Source of the DNA: Bordetella genomosp. 10 | Lineage (GTDB): Bacteria; Pseudomonadota; Gammaproteobacteria; Burkholderiales; Burkholderiaceae_B | Reading direction: 5' to 3' | DNA: 64,000 bases | Assembly (NCBI RefSeq): GCF_002261225.1 | Contig: NZ_NEVM01000001.1 | Span: forward strand, 124,001-188,000 | Part shown: positions 23,026-32,213 of the stretch, piece after piece | How the letters are laid out: each line of letters starts with the position of its first letter | How positions within the stretch are numbered: position 1 is the stretch's first letter | Position numbers and translations under genes: made by a program | The notes under the pieces: model-generated | What the model saw: only the letters and a program-made list of their open reading frames with translations | Told to the model about the DNA's origin: nothing | Database searches by the model: none

Positions 23026-24592
23026 TCATGTCGTCGACCTTTCCCGCCTGCAGTTCGCGGTGACCGCGCTATACCACTTTCTCTTCGTGCCCCTGACCCT
23101 GGGCCTGTCCTGGATCCTGGTGATCATGGAGTCCGTCTACGTGATGACGGGCAAGCAGGTCTACAAGGACATGACCCGCTTCTGGGGCAAGCTGTTCGGC
23201 ATCAACTTCGCCATGGGCGTGGCCACCGGCCTGACCATGGAATTCCAGTTCGGCACCAACTGGTCGTACTACTCGCATTACGTGGGCGACATCTTCGGCG
23301 TGCCGCTGGCCATCGAGGGCCTGATGGCCTTCTTCCTGGAATCGACCTTCGTCGGCCTGTTCTTCTTCGGCTGGGACCGCCTGACGCGGGTGCAGCACCT
23401 GATCGTCACCTCCCTGGTGGCGCTGGGCTCGAACCTGTCGGCCCTGTGGATCCTGGTCGCCAACGGCTGGATGAATTTCCCCGCCGGCGCGCATTTCAAC
23501 TACGAAACGATGCGCATGGAGCTGACCAACCTGTCGGACGTGCTGTTCAACCCGATCGCGCAGGTCAAGTTCGTGCACACCGTGTCGGCGGGCTATGTCA
23601 CCGCCGCCATGTTCGTGCTGGGCGTGTCGGCGTGGTACCTGCTGCGCGGGCGCCACGTCGCCTTCGCCAAGCGCTCCTTCGCCATCGCTGCCGGCTTCGG
23701 CCTGGCCTCGACGCTGTCGGTCATCGTGCTGGGCGACGAGTCGGGCTACACCACCGGCGAAGTGCAACAGATGAAGCTGGCGGCCATCGAGTCCGAATGG
23801 GAAACCCAGCCGGCGCCGGCCTCCTTCACCCTGTTCGGCGTGCCGAACCAGGCCGAACAGCGCACCGACTACGCCGTGCGCGTGCCGTGGGCCCTGGGCC
23901 TGATCGCCACCCGCTCGGTGACCGAGCCGGTGGTGGGCATCAAGGACCTGGTGAAGGAAAACCGCGTGCGCGTGGAGAACGGCATGCTGGCCTACAGCGC
24001 GCTGCGCGACCTGCGCTCGGGCGATACGTCCGAGCTGACGCGCGAACGCTTCGCGGCGCATCAGAAGGACCTGGGCTATGGCCTGCTGTTGAAGCACTAC
24101 ACCGACAAGGTGGTGGACGCCACGCCGGCGCAGATCGATCGCGCGGCGGCCGATACCGTGCCGCCCGTCGCGCCGGTGTTCTGGTCCTTCCGCATCATGG
24201 TCGGCCTGGGCATCCTGTTCCTGGTCACCTTCGTGCTGGCCTTCTGGTTCAGCGCCCGGCGCCTGGTGGACCTGCCCCGATACCGCTGGTTCCTGCGCTG
24301 GGCGGTGTGGGCGATTCCCTTGCCCTGGCTGGCCGCCGAGTTCGGCTGGATCGTCGCCGAGGTGGGCCGCCAGCCGTGGACCATCGCCGGCATCCTGCCC
24401 ACCCGCCTGTCGGCCTCCACGCTGCAGCCCGGCGACCTGTATTTCAGCCTGGCCGGCTTCATCCTGTTCTATACCGGACTGCTCGTCGTGGAAATGTTCC
24501 TGATGGTGCGCTACGCCCGCCGCGGCCCGGACTACCACCCGGAGCCGGTGCGCGGACAGACCCTGCCGCCCCTGGCCGGCAAGTCGGCTTGA
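23015..24592 (+). CDS. cydA: Cytochrome bd ubiquinol oxidase subunit I
   Basis: 525 residues. Haem ligands are visible: H21 (ALYHFLFVPLTLG) for b595, H188 (KFVHTVSAGYV) and M395 (SFRIMVG) for b558, with the conserved acidic residues E101 and E109 in AIEGLMAFFLES. The quinol-binding Q-loop is long, as in the E. coli type, and GWIVAEVGRQPW is present. The enzyme oxidises ubiquinol and reduces oxygen to water at high affinity in the inner membrane. It is part of the cydP-cydA-cydB-cydX operon, likely induced at low oxygen by the FNR-type site upstream. Confidence 0.98.
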   Translation: MIDSHVVDLSRLQFAVTALYHFLFVPLTLGLSWILVIMESVYVMTGKQVYKDMTRFWGKLFGINFAMGVATGLTMEFQFGTNWSYYSHYVGDIFGVPLAIEGLMAFFLESTFVGLFFFGWDRLTRVQHLIVTSLVALGSNLSALWILVANGWMNFPAGAHFNYETMRMELTNLSDVLFNPIAQVKFVHTVSAGYVTAAMFVLGVSAWYLLRGRHVAFAKRSFAIAAGFGLASTLSVIVLGDESGYTTGEVQQMKLAAIESEWETQPAPASFTLFGVPNQAEQRTDYAVRVPWALGLIATRSVTEPVVGIKDLVKENRVRVENGMLAYSALRDLRSGDTSELTRERFAAHQKDLGYGLLLKHYTDKVVDATPAQIDRAAADTVPPVAPVFWSFRIMVGLGILFLVTFVLAFWFSARRLVDLPRYRWFLRWAVWAIPLPWLAAEFGWIVAEVGRQPWTIAGILPTRLSASTLQPGDLYFSLAGFILFYTGLLVVEMFLMVRYARRGPDYHPEPVRGQTLPPLAGKSA

Positions 24593-24602
24593 GGAGCCCG
24601 CC

Positions 24603-25709
24603 ATGATTGACTACACCGTTTTGCAAGTGATCTGGTGGGTGCTTATCGGCGCCCTGCTGATCGGCTTCGCCCTGACCGATGGTTTCGACATGGGGGCCTG
24701 CGTGCTGCTGCCCTTCGTCGCGCGCAACGACACGGAGCGGCGCGTCGTCGTCAACGCCGTGGGCGCCACGTGGGAGGGCAACCAGGTCTGGTTCGTGACC
24801 GCGGGCGGCGCCACCTTCGCGGCCTGGCCGCGCGTGTACGCCACGGCGTTCTCGGGTTTCTACATCGCGCTGCTGCTGGTGCTGTTCGCGCTGTTCTTCC
24901 GCCCGGTCGGCTTCGACTACCGCGGCAAGGTCTCGGATCCGCGCTGGCGCGGCTTCTGGGACTGGGCGCTGTTCGGCGGCAGCCTGGTGCCGGCGCTGGT
25001 GTTCGGCGTGGCCTTCGGCAACCTGCTGCAGGGCGTGCCGTTCGAGTTCGACGCCGACCTGCGTTCGACCTATACCGGCAGCTTCTTCGCCCTGCTGAAT
25101 CCCTTCGCCCTCCTGTGCGGGCTGGTCAGCCTGAGCATGCTGGTGACCCATGGCGCCGCCCTGCTGCAGTTGAAGACCGACGGCGCGGTGCGGGCGCGCG
25201 CCGCGCGGGCCCAGCGCTGGGCCGGCCTGATCGGCCTGGTGCTGTTCGCGCTGGCGGGCGTCTGGGTGGCGACGGCGCTGGCGGGCTTCCGCGTGCAGGC
25301 CAACGGCACGGCGGTGAGCGCTGCGGGCGCCTGGCTCGACAACTATGCGCGCTGGCCGGCGATGATGATCGCGCCGGCGCTGGGCCTGCTGGGCCTGGCC
25401 GGCGCGGCGGCGCTGTCCGGCCGCCGTTCGGGAACGGCGGGCTTCCTCAGCTCCAGCGTGGGCATCGTCGGCATCATCCTGACGGCGGGTTTCTCCATGT
25501 TCCCCTTCGTCATGCCGTCGTCCACCGATACGGCGCACAGCCTGACGGTGTGGAATTCCACCTCCAGTCCGCTGACGCTGGAAATCATGCTGTTCGCCGT
25601 GATCGTGTTCCTGCCCATCGTCCTGCTGTACACGAGCTGGGTCTACAAGGTCATGTTCGGCCGCGTGACCAGCCATGCCATCGAATCCGACCAGCACACG
25701 CTGTATTGA
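24603..25709 (+). CDS. cydB: Cytochrome bd ubiquinol oxidase subunit II
   Basis: 368 residues with multiple membrane helices. Family features: FALTDGFDMGACVLLPF near the start, ATWEGNQVWFVTAGGATFAA, the YRGKVSDPRWRGFWD loop and SMFPFVMPSSTD near the end. Subunit II is structurally related to CydA and supports haem-subunit assembly and the oxygen/proton channels. It starts 10 bp after cydA and is followed 22 bp later by cydX. Confidence 0.97.
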   Translation: MIDYTVLQVIWWVLIGALLIGFALTDGFDMGACVLLPFVARNDTERRVVVNAVGATWEGNQVWFVTAGGATFAAWPRVYATAFSGFYIALLLVLFALFFRPVGFDYRGKVSDPRWRGFWDWALFGGSLVPALVFGVAFGNLLQGVPFEFDADLRSTYTGSFFALLNPFALLCGLVSLSMLVTHGAALLQLKTDGAVRARAARAQRWAGLIGLVLFALAGVWVATALAGFRVQANGTAVSAAGAWLDNYARWPAMMIAPALGLLGLAGAAALSGRRSGTAGFLSSSVGIVGIILTAGFSMFPFVMPSSTDTAHSLTVWNSTSSPLTLEIMLFAVIVFLPIVLLYTSWVYKVMFGRVTSHAIESDQHTLY

Positions 25710-25731
25710 ACTGAATCAACGGGAGAGTGCA

Positions 25732-25830
25732 ATGTGGTACTTCACATGGATACTGGGCCTCGCCGCGGCGGTGTTCTTCGGCATCATGAACGCGATGTGG
25801 CTGGAACCGCGCCTGAACGACGAGCAATAG
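25732..25830 (+). CDS. cydX: Cytochrome bd small subunit CydX
   Basis: A 32-codon gene beginning MWYFTWILGLAAAVFFGIMN and ending in NAMWLEPRL and a short polar tail. The MWYF/WILG start and the single helix with Asn-Ala-Met-Trp are diagnostic of CydX, which lies beside the CydA haem pocket and stabilises the oxidase. GGGAGAGTGCA precedes the start. It directly follows cydB, the usual place. Confidence 0.93.
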   Translation: MWYFTWILGLAAAVFFGIMNAMWLEPRLNDEQ

Positions 25831-25834
25831 GAAA

Positions 25835-25867
25835 GTAGGAAAGCCCCGGCGGTAGGAAAGCCCCGGC
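25835..25867. repeat. 16-bp tandem direct repeat after cydX
   Basis: GTAGGAAAGCCCCGGC occurs at 25835-25850 and 25852-25867 (17-bp period). Each copy can pair with GCCGGGGC at 25897-25904 inside the end of the convergent LysR gene. In the minus direction CCGGC-CTGAT-GCCGG followed by CTTTCC could terminate the LysR transcript. It may serve as a shared terminator. Confidence 0.55.
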
Positions 25868-25879
25868 ATCAGGCCGGTG

Positions 25880-26836
25880 CTACCGGTTGGCCGGGCGCCG
25901 GGGCCCTGCCTTGGGTTTGCCCGGAGGCGGGGGGAATACCCGGGCGCACAGGAAATCGACAAAGGCCCGGACCTTGGGCGAGGGGTGCTTGCTGGCGGGC
26001 CAGAGCACGTGGAAAACGCCCGTGCCGGCGGTGTGATCGGCCAGGACGACACGCAGCCGGCCATCCGCCAGCAGATCCCTGACCGAGAACTCCGGCAGAT
26101 AGGCGATGCCCAGGCCCTGCAAGGCAAAGCACACCCGCGTTTCGATGTTGTTGCAGATCATCGAGGTCGGCAGCGCCAGTTCGGGCGCGCCGGCGGCGCG
26201 GCGCAAGGCCCATGTCTCCAGCTTGCCGCTGTTGGGAAAGCGATAGTGCATGCAGGCGTGCCGCAGCAGATCGGCGGGCGCCGCGGGCGTGCCTCGCCGC
26301 GCCAGATAGTCGGGCGACGCCACCAGCATCGAACGGAAGGCGCCCAGCCGCCGGGCCGACAGGCGCGAATCGGTGGGCTCGCCGGTCCTGACGACCGCAT
26401 CGAAGCCTTCCTCGATCACGTCGACCAGCCGGTCGGTGAAATCCAGATCCAGCTCGATCTCCGGGTACTCGCGCATGAACTCGCCGAGCACCGGCAGCAC
26501 CAGCGAGCTGACCAGGGGCAGGCTGACGCGCAGCCGGCCGCGCGGCGCCGCGGTCGCTTGCGACAACTCCAGTTCCGCCGCTTCGATTTCGGCGATGATG
26601 CGGCGGCTGCGCTCCAGGAACAGCGTCCCTTCGGCGGTCAGCGTGATGCTGCGCGTGCTGCGGTGGAACAGGCGCGCGCCGAGCTTTTCCTCCAGCCGCG
26701 CCACGCTCTTGCCGATGGCGGATGCCGATACGCCCAGCAGCCGCCCGGCCGCGACGAAGCTGCGCGTCTCGGCGACTTGCACGAAAACCATGAAGCCGTT
26801 CAGGCTGTCCAGCACACCCACCTCGATTGCGGACAA
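25880..26836 (-). CDS. LysR-family transcriptional regulator
   Basis: 318 residues. The DNA-binding domain reads FMVFVQVAETRSFVAAGRLL, GVSASAIGKSVARLEEKLGA and LFHRSTRSITLTAEG; the effector domain has the usual YPEIELDLDFTDRLVDVIEEGFDAVVR pattern in pieces. This matches the CrgA/DsdC-like subgroup that controls nearby exporters and redox enzymes. It is divergent from the serine hydrolase/MFS gene pair across a 94-bp gap, so that pair is the likely target. The C-terminus is Pro/Arg-rich. Confidence 0.92.
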   Translation of the reverse strand: MSAIEVGVLDSLNGFMVFVQVAETRSFVAAGRLLGVSASAIGKSVARLEEKLGARLFHRSTRSITLTAEGTLFLERSRRIIAEIEAAELELSQATAAPRGRLRVSLPLVSSLVLPVLGEFMREYPEIELDLDFTDRLVDVIEEGFDAVVRTGEPTDSRLSARRLGAFRSMLVASPDYLARRGTPAAPADLLRHACMHYRFPNSGKLETWALRRAAGAPELALPTSMICNNIETRVCFALQGLGIAYLPEFSVRDLLADGRLRVVLADHTAGTGVFHVLWPASKHPSPKVRAFVDFLCARVFPPPPGKPKAGPRRPANR

Positions 26837-26930
26837 ACAGGTCCGCTCAGACAGGAACTGTAGCCTACTTTTTCTTTAATCCCCCGCTTTCTATCGTGAC
26901 GGGCATGTCCATCGACGTAAGGATCTCCCC

Positions 26931-28121
26931 GTGACGAGTCCCGTGTTTTCCCTTCGCACCGGCGTCCCGCCCGCCCACCTTCCCGCCCGCGTCCAGGCCG
27001 CTGTCCAGCAAGCGCTTGACGAGCGCCGCCTGGTCGGCGCCGTGATACTCATTGCCCGCGACGGCGAACTGATCCACCGCCAGGCCGCCGGCTGGGCCGA
27101 TCGCGAAAGCGGCCGGCCGATGTCCGTGGATGCGGTCTTCCGCCTGGCGTCGGTGAGCAAGCCCATCGTTTCGGCCGCGGCGCTGGCGCTCGTGGCGCAA
27201 GGCCGGCTGGGCCTCGATGACGGTATCGACCGCTGCCTGCCCGGGTTTCGGCCACGGCTGGCTGATGGCCGGCCCGCGCGGATCACGGTCCGGCAATTGC
27301 TCAGTCACACCGCCGGATTGGGTTACCGCTTCTTCGAGGCCGTTGCGGATGGCCCCTATGCAAGGGCCGGCGTGTCGGACGGCATGGATGCGTCCGGCAT
27401 CGGCCTGGAAGAGAACCTGCGTCGTATTGCCAGCGTCCCGCTGCTGTACGAACCGGGCACGGCCTGGGGTTATTCGCTGGCGACCGACGTGCTGGGCGCC
27501 GTGATCGAGCGCGTGCATGGCGCGCCGCTGGATGCGGCGGTGCGCGAGCTCGTGACCGGCCCGCTGGGCATGGAGGACACCGGTTTCGTCGCGCCCGATG
27601 CGCGGCGCGTGGCCACCGCCTATGTGAATGACGCGCCGGCGCCGCATCGGCTGGCGGAGGGCGAAACCGTTTCGTCCGTCGAGGGGGCGGTCGGCATTTC
27701 CTATAGCCCCGCGCGCATCTTCGACCCGCGGGCGTTCCCTTCGGGGGGCGCGGGCATGGCGGGAACGGCCGAGGATTTCCTGCGGCTGCTGGAAGCCTTG
27801 CGGCAGGGGCGCGGCGCGTTCCTGCCCGACGAACTGATCGCGGAGATGGCGCGGGACCAGACGGACGGCCGGGAACTGCCGGACCTGCCGGGCTTCGGCT
27901 TCGGACTGGGTTTTTCGGTGTTGCGCGACCGGACGCTGGCCGATTCGCCCGAATCGGCGGGCACATGGCGTTGGGGCGGCGCCTACGGCCATTCCTGGTT
28001 CGTGGACCGGACGCAGGGACTCAGCGTCGTCGCTTTCACGAATACGCTGTACGAAGGCATGTCGGGGCGCTTCGTCATGGATCTGCGCGATGCGGTCTAT
28101 GGCGCATTGGAGCTGCGATGA
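26931..28121 (+). CDS. Serine hydrolase of the class C beta-lactamase/esterase family
   Basis: 396 residues starting at a GTG. The catalytic SxxK is S74-V-S-K77 within FRLASVSKPIV; the second motif is Tyr181-Ser182 in WGYSLATDVLG, the YxS form seen in EstB-type esterases instead of the YAN of AmpC; LLSHTAGLGY is present. A KTG-box is not clear: GGAYGHSWFVD occupies its place. No signal peptide is seen, so it probably works in the cytoplasm as an esterase or peptidase rather than as a resistance enzyme. The stop overlaps the start of the MFS gene (ATGA), indicating coupling with an exporter. Confidence 0.85.
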   Translation: MTSPVFSLRTGVPPAHLPARVQAAVQQALDERRLVGAVILIARDGELIHRQAAGWADRESGRPMSVDAVFRLASVSKPIVSAAALALVAQGRLGLDDGIDRCLPGFRPRLADGRPARITVRQLLSHTAGLGYRFFEAVADGPYARAGVSDGMDASGIGLEENLRRIASVPLLYEPGTAWGYSLATDVLGAVIERVHGAPLDAAVRELVTGPLGMEDTGFVAPDARRVATAYVNDAPAPHRLAEGETVSSVEGAVGISYSPARIFDPRAFPSGGAGMAGTAEDFLRLLEALRQGRGAFLPDELIAEMARDQTDGRELPDLPGFGFGLGFSVLRDRTLADSPESAGTWRWGGAYGHSWFVDRTQGLSVVAFTNTLYEGMSGRFVMDLRDAVYGALELR

Positions 28122-29341
28122 CGGCCCATCATCGAGACCGCCTTCCCCTCGCCTCGCTGCTGGCCCTGGCGCTGGCTGGCTTCGTCACGATCCTGACCGA
28201 GGCCTTGCCGGCGGGGCTGCTGCCGCAGATCGGCGACGGCCTGGGCATCTCCGAGGCGCTGGCGGGGCAGCTCGTTACCGTCTATGCCCTCGGTTCGCTG
28301 GCGGCGGCGATCCCGCTGACCGTCGCCACGCAGGGCGCGCGGCGCCGTCCGCTGCTGCTGGCGGCCATCGCGGGCTTCGCCGTCGCCAATACCGTCACGG
28401 CGTTTTCCGGCAGCTACCTCCTGACGATGGTGGCGCGCTTCCTGGCGGGCGTGTCGGCCGGGCTGCTTTGGGCGCTGCTGGCGGGCTATGCCGCGCGCAT
28501 GGCGCCCGAGCACCTGAAGGGCCGGGCCATCGCCGTGGCGATGGTGGGCACGCCGTTGGCGCTGTCGCTGGGCGTGCCGGCCGGGACGTTTCTCGGCAAG
28601 CTGGTGGGTTGGCGGATGTGCTTCGGCATCATGAGCGGGCTGGCGCTGCTGCTCATGGCGTGGGTGCGCGCCAAGGTGCCGGACTTCGCCGGACAGGCGG
28701 CGGGCAAGCGGCTGCCGCTGCGGCATGTGTTCACCGTGGCCGGCGTGCGGCCGGTGCTGTTCGTGGTGCTGGCCTTCGTGCTGGCGCACAACATCCTCTA
28801 TACCTACATCGCGCCGTTCCTGGCGGCGGCGGGCATGGCCGGCCGGACAGACCTGGTGCTGCTGGCGTTCGGCCTCGCGTCCCTGCTGGGCATCTGGATC
28901 GTCGGCGCGCTGGTCGACCGCCATCTGCGCGCGCTGACGCTCGCCAGCACGGCCTTGTTCGGCCTGTCCGCGCTGGCGCTCGGCGTGGCGGGCAATGCGC
29001 CCGCCGTGGTGTACGCGGCGGTGGCCGCCTGGGGCCTGGCCTTCGGCGGCGCGGCGACGCTGTTCCAGACGGCCCTCGCCAAGGCGGCCGGGAACGCGGC
29101 CGACGTGGCGCAGTCGATGCTGGTCACGGCCTGGAACATGGCGATCGCCGGCGGCGGCATCATCGGCGGCGTGCTGCTGGACCGCCTTGGCGTCGCCGCG
29201 TTTTCACCGGCATTGCTGGCGCTGCTGGCGGCGACGCTGGCCGTGGCGTGGGCCGCCAGGCGGCACGGTTTTCGCCCCTCGTCCGGGGGCGGCAACCCGC
29301 AACGGCCTGCTTCTCAGATCCAGCCCAGCCAGCGCCAATAG
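28118..29341 (+). CDS. MFS transporter, DHA1/AraJ-like exporter
   Basis: 407 residues with about twelve membrane segments. After helix 2 the MFS loop reads VATQGARRRPLLLAAIAGF, related to the motif-A region; RFLAGVSAGLLWALLAGYAAR and GTPLALSLGVPAGTFLGKLVGW match AraJ/YdhP-type drug or sugar efflux proteins. The ATG overlaps the serine hydrolase stop. The last 28 bp overlap the convergent DASS transporter gene. Substrate unknown; the partner hydrolase may modify it before export. Confidence 0.9.
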   Translation: MTAHHRDRLPLASLLALALAGFVTILTEALPAGLLPQIGDGLGISEALAGQLVTVYALGSLAAAIPLTVATQGARRRPLLLAAIAGFAVANTVTAFSGSYLLTMVARFLAGVSAGLLWALLAGYAARMAPEHLKGRAIAVAMVGTPLALSLGVPAGTFLGKLVGWRMCFGIMSGLALLLMAWVRAKVPDFAGQAAGKRLPLRHVFTVAGVRPVLFVVLAFVLAHNILYTYIAPFLAAAGMAGRTDLVLLAFGLASLLGIWIVGALVDRHLRALTLASTALFGLSALALGVAGNAPAVVYAAVAAWGLAFGGAATLFQTALAKAAGNAADVAQSMLVTAWNMAIAGGGIIGGVLLDRLGVAAFSPALLALLAATLAVAWAARRHGFRPSSGGGNPQRPASQIQPSQRQ

Positions 29342-30819
29342 GTCGCGGCGAACAGCAGCATCAGCGCGTAGCCCACGAGGGTGAGCACGATGCCTATCTT
29401 GGCGAATTGCCGCGCGTTGAAGGTGTCCGTGCCCAGGCACACCATGTTCTGCGGGGCGTTGATGGGCAGGAGGAAGCCGTAGCTGACGGTGAAGCCCAGC
29501 AGCATGGTCATGCCGGGCCGGCTGAATTCGCCGGGCAGCGTGGTCAGCACGGAAATCAGGATGGGCAGCATGGCCGAGGTCAGCGCGGTGGCGCTGGCGA
29601 AACCCAGGTGCACCAGGATGAGGAAGGCCGACAATATCGCGAAGATGGCGACCGCGCCCAGGGAGTCCAGGCCGGTGTGCAGCACCACCTGTTCTCCCAG
29701 CCACTTGCCGGCCTGGGTGGTCAGCAGGGTCGTGCCCAGGCTGATACCCACGCCGAACACGATGACGGTGCCCCAGGGGATGCGCGACTGCACGTCCTTC
29801 CACGTCATCACGCCGATGCGCGGCAGCATCAGCAGGACCAGGCCCACGTAGGTGGTGGCCGTGGTGTCGTAGCGATGCAGGCGTCCTTCGGTGGCCCACG
29901 CCAGCAGCAGCAGGACGGACACGCACATCAGGCGCTTCTGCGGGCCGGTCATCGGCCCCAGCTCGGCCAGCAGGCGGTCTATGGTTTCGCGCCCGCCCGC
30001 GATCTCGTTGGCTTCCGGCGGCATCAGCTTGAGGATGGCGGCGATCAGCACCACGGACATGACGATGGCCCACGGCGCGCCGGCGACCAGCCAGTCCGCC
30101 CAGGTGACGCGCTGGCCCAGCATCTTGTCCATGAAGCCGATGGTCAGCAGGTTCTGCGCGGCGGCCGTCTGGATGCCGACGTTCCAGATGCTGACGGCCT
30201 GGGCCACGACGATCATGATGCCGGCGGCGACGTTGGAGCGCTTGTCCACCGCGAAGGCGGTGATGATCCCCATCATGATGGGCACCACCGCGGCGCTGCG
30301 GGCCGTGGCGCTGGGCACCACCAGGCTGAGGACGATGGTGACGGCGACGCAGCCGATCAGGACGCGGCGCGTGCTGGTGCCGATGCGGGACAGCGTCAGC
30401 AGGGCGATGCGGCGGTCCAGCCCGGTGTGGGTCATGGCGGCCGCGATGAACAGCGCGCCGGCGACCAGGGCCAGCGCCGGATTGGCGAAGCCGGTCAGCG
30501 CCATGCCGATCGCGGCGGAAGTGCCGTATTCGACGGCCGGGTTCTGGATGTTGGGCGCGGTGCCGACGAGGAAGGCGATGAGCGCCGTGATGATGATGGC
30601 GCTGGCCTCGTAGGACACCGCCTCGGTGATCCACACGACGACGGCGAAGGCGAGAATCGCCAGCATCCGGTGGCCCGCCACCGGCAGGCCCGCGGGCAGG
30701 GGGATCAGCAGGACCGCGACCAGGGCGACGACGCCGGCCGCCAGTCCCAGCGGGATGGCGGCCTTGCCGGGCTTCTCGGGTTTGCTTGCGGGGAGCGCCG
30801 AGGGGGCGGACGAGGGCAT
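29314..30819 (-). CDS. DASS-family (SLC13-like) anion transporter
   Basis: 501 residues, start preceded by GGAGGTTGTC. It has about 11-13 membrane helices, with the family's SNT-like and helix-pin segments, e.g. FAVVVWITEAVSYEASAIIITALIAF in parts, VVPSATARSAAVVPIMMGI and the C-terminal LPINAPQNMVCLGTDTFNARQ. DASS proteins carry dicarboxylates, citrate, tartrate or sulfate into the cell, driven by sodium or by exchange. It is alone on its strand between hemF and the MFS gene, so the substrate cannot be inferred from context. Confidence 0.88.
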   Translation of the reverse strand: MPSSAPSALPASKPEKPGKAAIPLGLAAGVVALVAVLLIPLPAGLPVAGHRMLAILAFAVVVWITEAVSYEASAIIITALIAFLVGTAPNIQNPAVEYGTSAAIGMALTGFANPALALVAGALFIAAAMTHTGLDRRIALLTLSRIGTSTRRVLIGCVAVTIVLSLVVPSATARSAAVVPIMMGIITAFAVDKRSNVAAGIMIVVAQAVSIWNVGIQTAAAQNLLTIGFMDKMLGQRVTWADWLVAGAPWAIVMSVVLIAAILKLMPPEANEIAGGRETIDRLLAELGPMTGPQKRLMCVSVLLLLAWATEGRLHRYDTTATTYVGLVLLMLPRIGVMTWKDVQSRIPWGTVIVFGVGISLGTTLLTTQAGKWLGEQVVLHTGLDSLGAVAIFAILSAFLILVHLGFASATALTSAMLPILISVLTTLPGEFSRPGMTMLLGFTVSYGFLLPINAPQNMVCLGTDTFNARQFAKIGIVLTLVGYALMLLFAATYWRWLGWI

Positions 30820-30880
30820 GACAACCTCCAGTTTCGGTCGTCGCCCCGGGTCGTTGTCGATCTCGTCGTCGATCAGGGCG

Positions 30881-30901
30881 AAAGCCCCGCTGTCGCGGGG
30901 C
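30881..30901 (-). terminator. hemF terminator
   Basis: On the minus strand GCCCCGC-GACA-GCGGGGC, a perfect 7-bp stem with a tetraloop (30884-30901), runs into TTTCG. It lies 24-44 bp after the hemF stop codon. Confidence 0.7.
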
Positions 30902-30924
30902 GGGGGATGGCCGCGCGCGGCATG

Positions 30925-31911
30925 CTACTTTCCGGCGAGCGCCGGCGCCGGAACGGACTGGGATTGCGGCGTGGAGGCGCCCGCCGGCGCGTCGGCGAGC
31001 CAGTCCCGCCGCACCAGGAAGTGCTCGGTCAGCCGCGCTTCGTCGGTATTCGCCTCCGGCCGCCAATCATATCGCCACTTGGCGACGGGCGGCATGGACA
31101 TCAGGATCGATTCGGTGCGGCCGCGGCTTTGCAGGCCGAACAGCGTGCCGCGGTCGATGATGAGATTGAACTCCACGTAGCGGCCGCGCCGGAATTGCTG
31201 GAAGTCCCGCTGGCGCTCGCCGTAAGGCATGTGGCGCCGGGCCGTGACGATGGGCAGGTAGGCGGCCAGGAAGGCGTCGCCGACGGCGCGGGTCAGGGCG
31301 AAGTCGCCATGGAAGCCGAATTCGTTGAAGTCGTCGAAGAAGATGCCGCCGATGCCGCGCGCCTCGTTGCGATGCGGGAGATAGAAATAGTCGTCGCACC
31401 AGGTCTTGAAGCTGGGGTAGAGATCCTCGCCGAACGGCTGCAGCGCGTCGCGGCAGGTGGCGTGGAAGTGGCGGGCGTCTTCCTCGTTGCCGTAGACGGG
31501 CGTGAGGTCCATGCCGCCGCCGAACCAGTAGACGGGCGTCGCGCCGCCGGTGGCGACGAACAGGCGCACGTTCATGTGGACCGTGGGGCAGTAGGGGTTG
31601 CGCGGATGCAGGACCAGGGAGACGCCCATGGCCTCGAAGCCGCAGCCCTTCAGGGCCGGACGCTGGTCGACGATGGCGCGCGGCAGGGTCTCGCCCTGCA
31701 CGTGCGAGAAATTGACGCCGCCGCGCTCGAAGAAGTCGCCTTCCTCGATGACGCAACTGCGGCCGTGGCCGCACAGGGCGTCGGTGGGCGGCCGGTGCCA
31801 GGGATCGACCATGAAGGCCTTGCCGTCGAAGGCCTCCAGCGTCGAGACGATGCGGTGCTGCAGTTCCAGGAAATAGGCTTTGACGGTATCGGTATCGATG
31901 GACTGGCTCAT
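30925..31911 (-). CDS. hemF: Aerobic coproporphyrinogen III oxidase
   Basis: 328 residues from the ATG at 31911 (a start four codons earlier is possible). Family features: [53 protein letters not shown] in parts, [37 protein letters not shown] and [17 protein letters not shown]. The enzyme uses oxygen to decarboxylate two propionates of coproporphyrinogen III to give protoporphyrinogen IX in haem synthesis, as a cytosolic dimer. An Ala/Pro/Ser-rich tail of about 25 residues extends beyond the usual end. A terminator follows. Confidence 0.97.
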   Translation of the reverse strand: MSQSIDTDTVKAYFLELQHRIVSTLEAFDGKAFMVDPWHRPPTDALCGHGRSCVIEEGDFFERGGVNFSHVQGETLPRAIVDQRPALKGCGFEAMGVSLVLHPRNPYCPTVHMNVRLFVATGGATPVYWFGGGMDLTPVYGNEEDARHFHATCRDALQPFGEDLYPSFKTWCDDYFYLPHRNEARGIGGIFFDDFNEFGFHGDFALTRAVGDAFLAAYLPIVTARRHMPYGERQRDFQQFRRGRYVEFNLIIDRGTLFGLQSRGRTESILMSMPPVAKWRYDWRPEANTDEARLTEHFLVRRDWLADAPAGASTPQSQSVPAPALAGK

Positions 31912-32063
31912 GGCGGTTCTCACGGCGCGGCCCTCGCCGGCATCTGCGGGCGCCGGACCGGGCGCTGGCGGGGCAGGATTGCCCCTGCATGCAGTCTAGG
32001 GAGCCCGCGGCGCCGTGCATTGATGGAGGTCAAGGCGCGGCCGATTCGGCCGGCGGCGGTCCG

Positions 32064-32078
32064 TTGACGGGATGTCAA
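32064..32078. promoter_or_regulatory. Interrupted palindrome between hemF and opgD
   Basis: TTGAC-GGGAT-GTCAA is a perfect 5-bp inverted repeat with a 5-bp spacer, located in the 302-bp gap between the divergent hemF and opgD genes. TTGACG also resembles a -35 element for opgD. It is too wide for an FNR site (4-bp spacer). Function unknown. Confidence 0.35.
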
Positions 32079-32130
32079 TGTATGTTCGCAAATGAAAATC
32101 GCCGAATGTCGTATGCTTGAGCGTACGCAA

Positions 32131-32172
32131 GGATGCCGGCGGCCGCCACGAACAATGACGACGCCGGCATCC
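32131..32172 (+). promoter_or_regulatory. Leader hairpin of the opgD gene
   Basis: GGATGCCGGCG (32131-32141) and CGCCGGCATCC (32162-32172) are exact reverse complements with a 20-nt loop, followed by GTTTTC. The structure lies 42 bp upstream of the opgD start and could act as an attenuator or stabilise the message. The ATG inside its left arm would add 27 residues before the Tat signal and is therefore not used as the start here. Confidence 0.55.
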
Positions 32173-32213
32173 GTTTTCATGAATCCGCTTTTCCCGGCTC
32201 GCTTCGTTTTTCC

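Noticed and set aside
26931..28121. Serine hydrolase as an antibiotic-resistance beta-lactamase
   Set aside because: No signal peptide, YSL in place of YAN and no clear KTG box; an esterase or peptidase fits better.
29314..29341. Convergent coding overlap of MFS and DASS genes (also 56435-56469 and 58282-58330)
   Set aside because: Checked as possible frameshifts or wrong stops; in each case both protein ends look natural for their families, so these are simple tail-to-tail overlaps.
28090..32067. Plus-strand open frame of about 1300 codons across the MFS, DASS and hemF genes
   Set aside because: It runs out of frame through three real genes on both strands and has shadow composition; not a giant protein.
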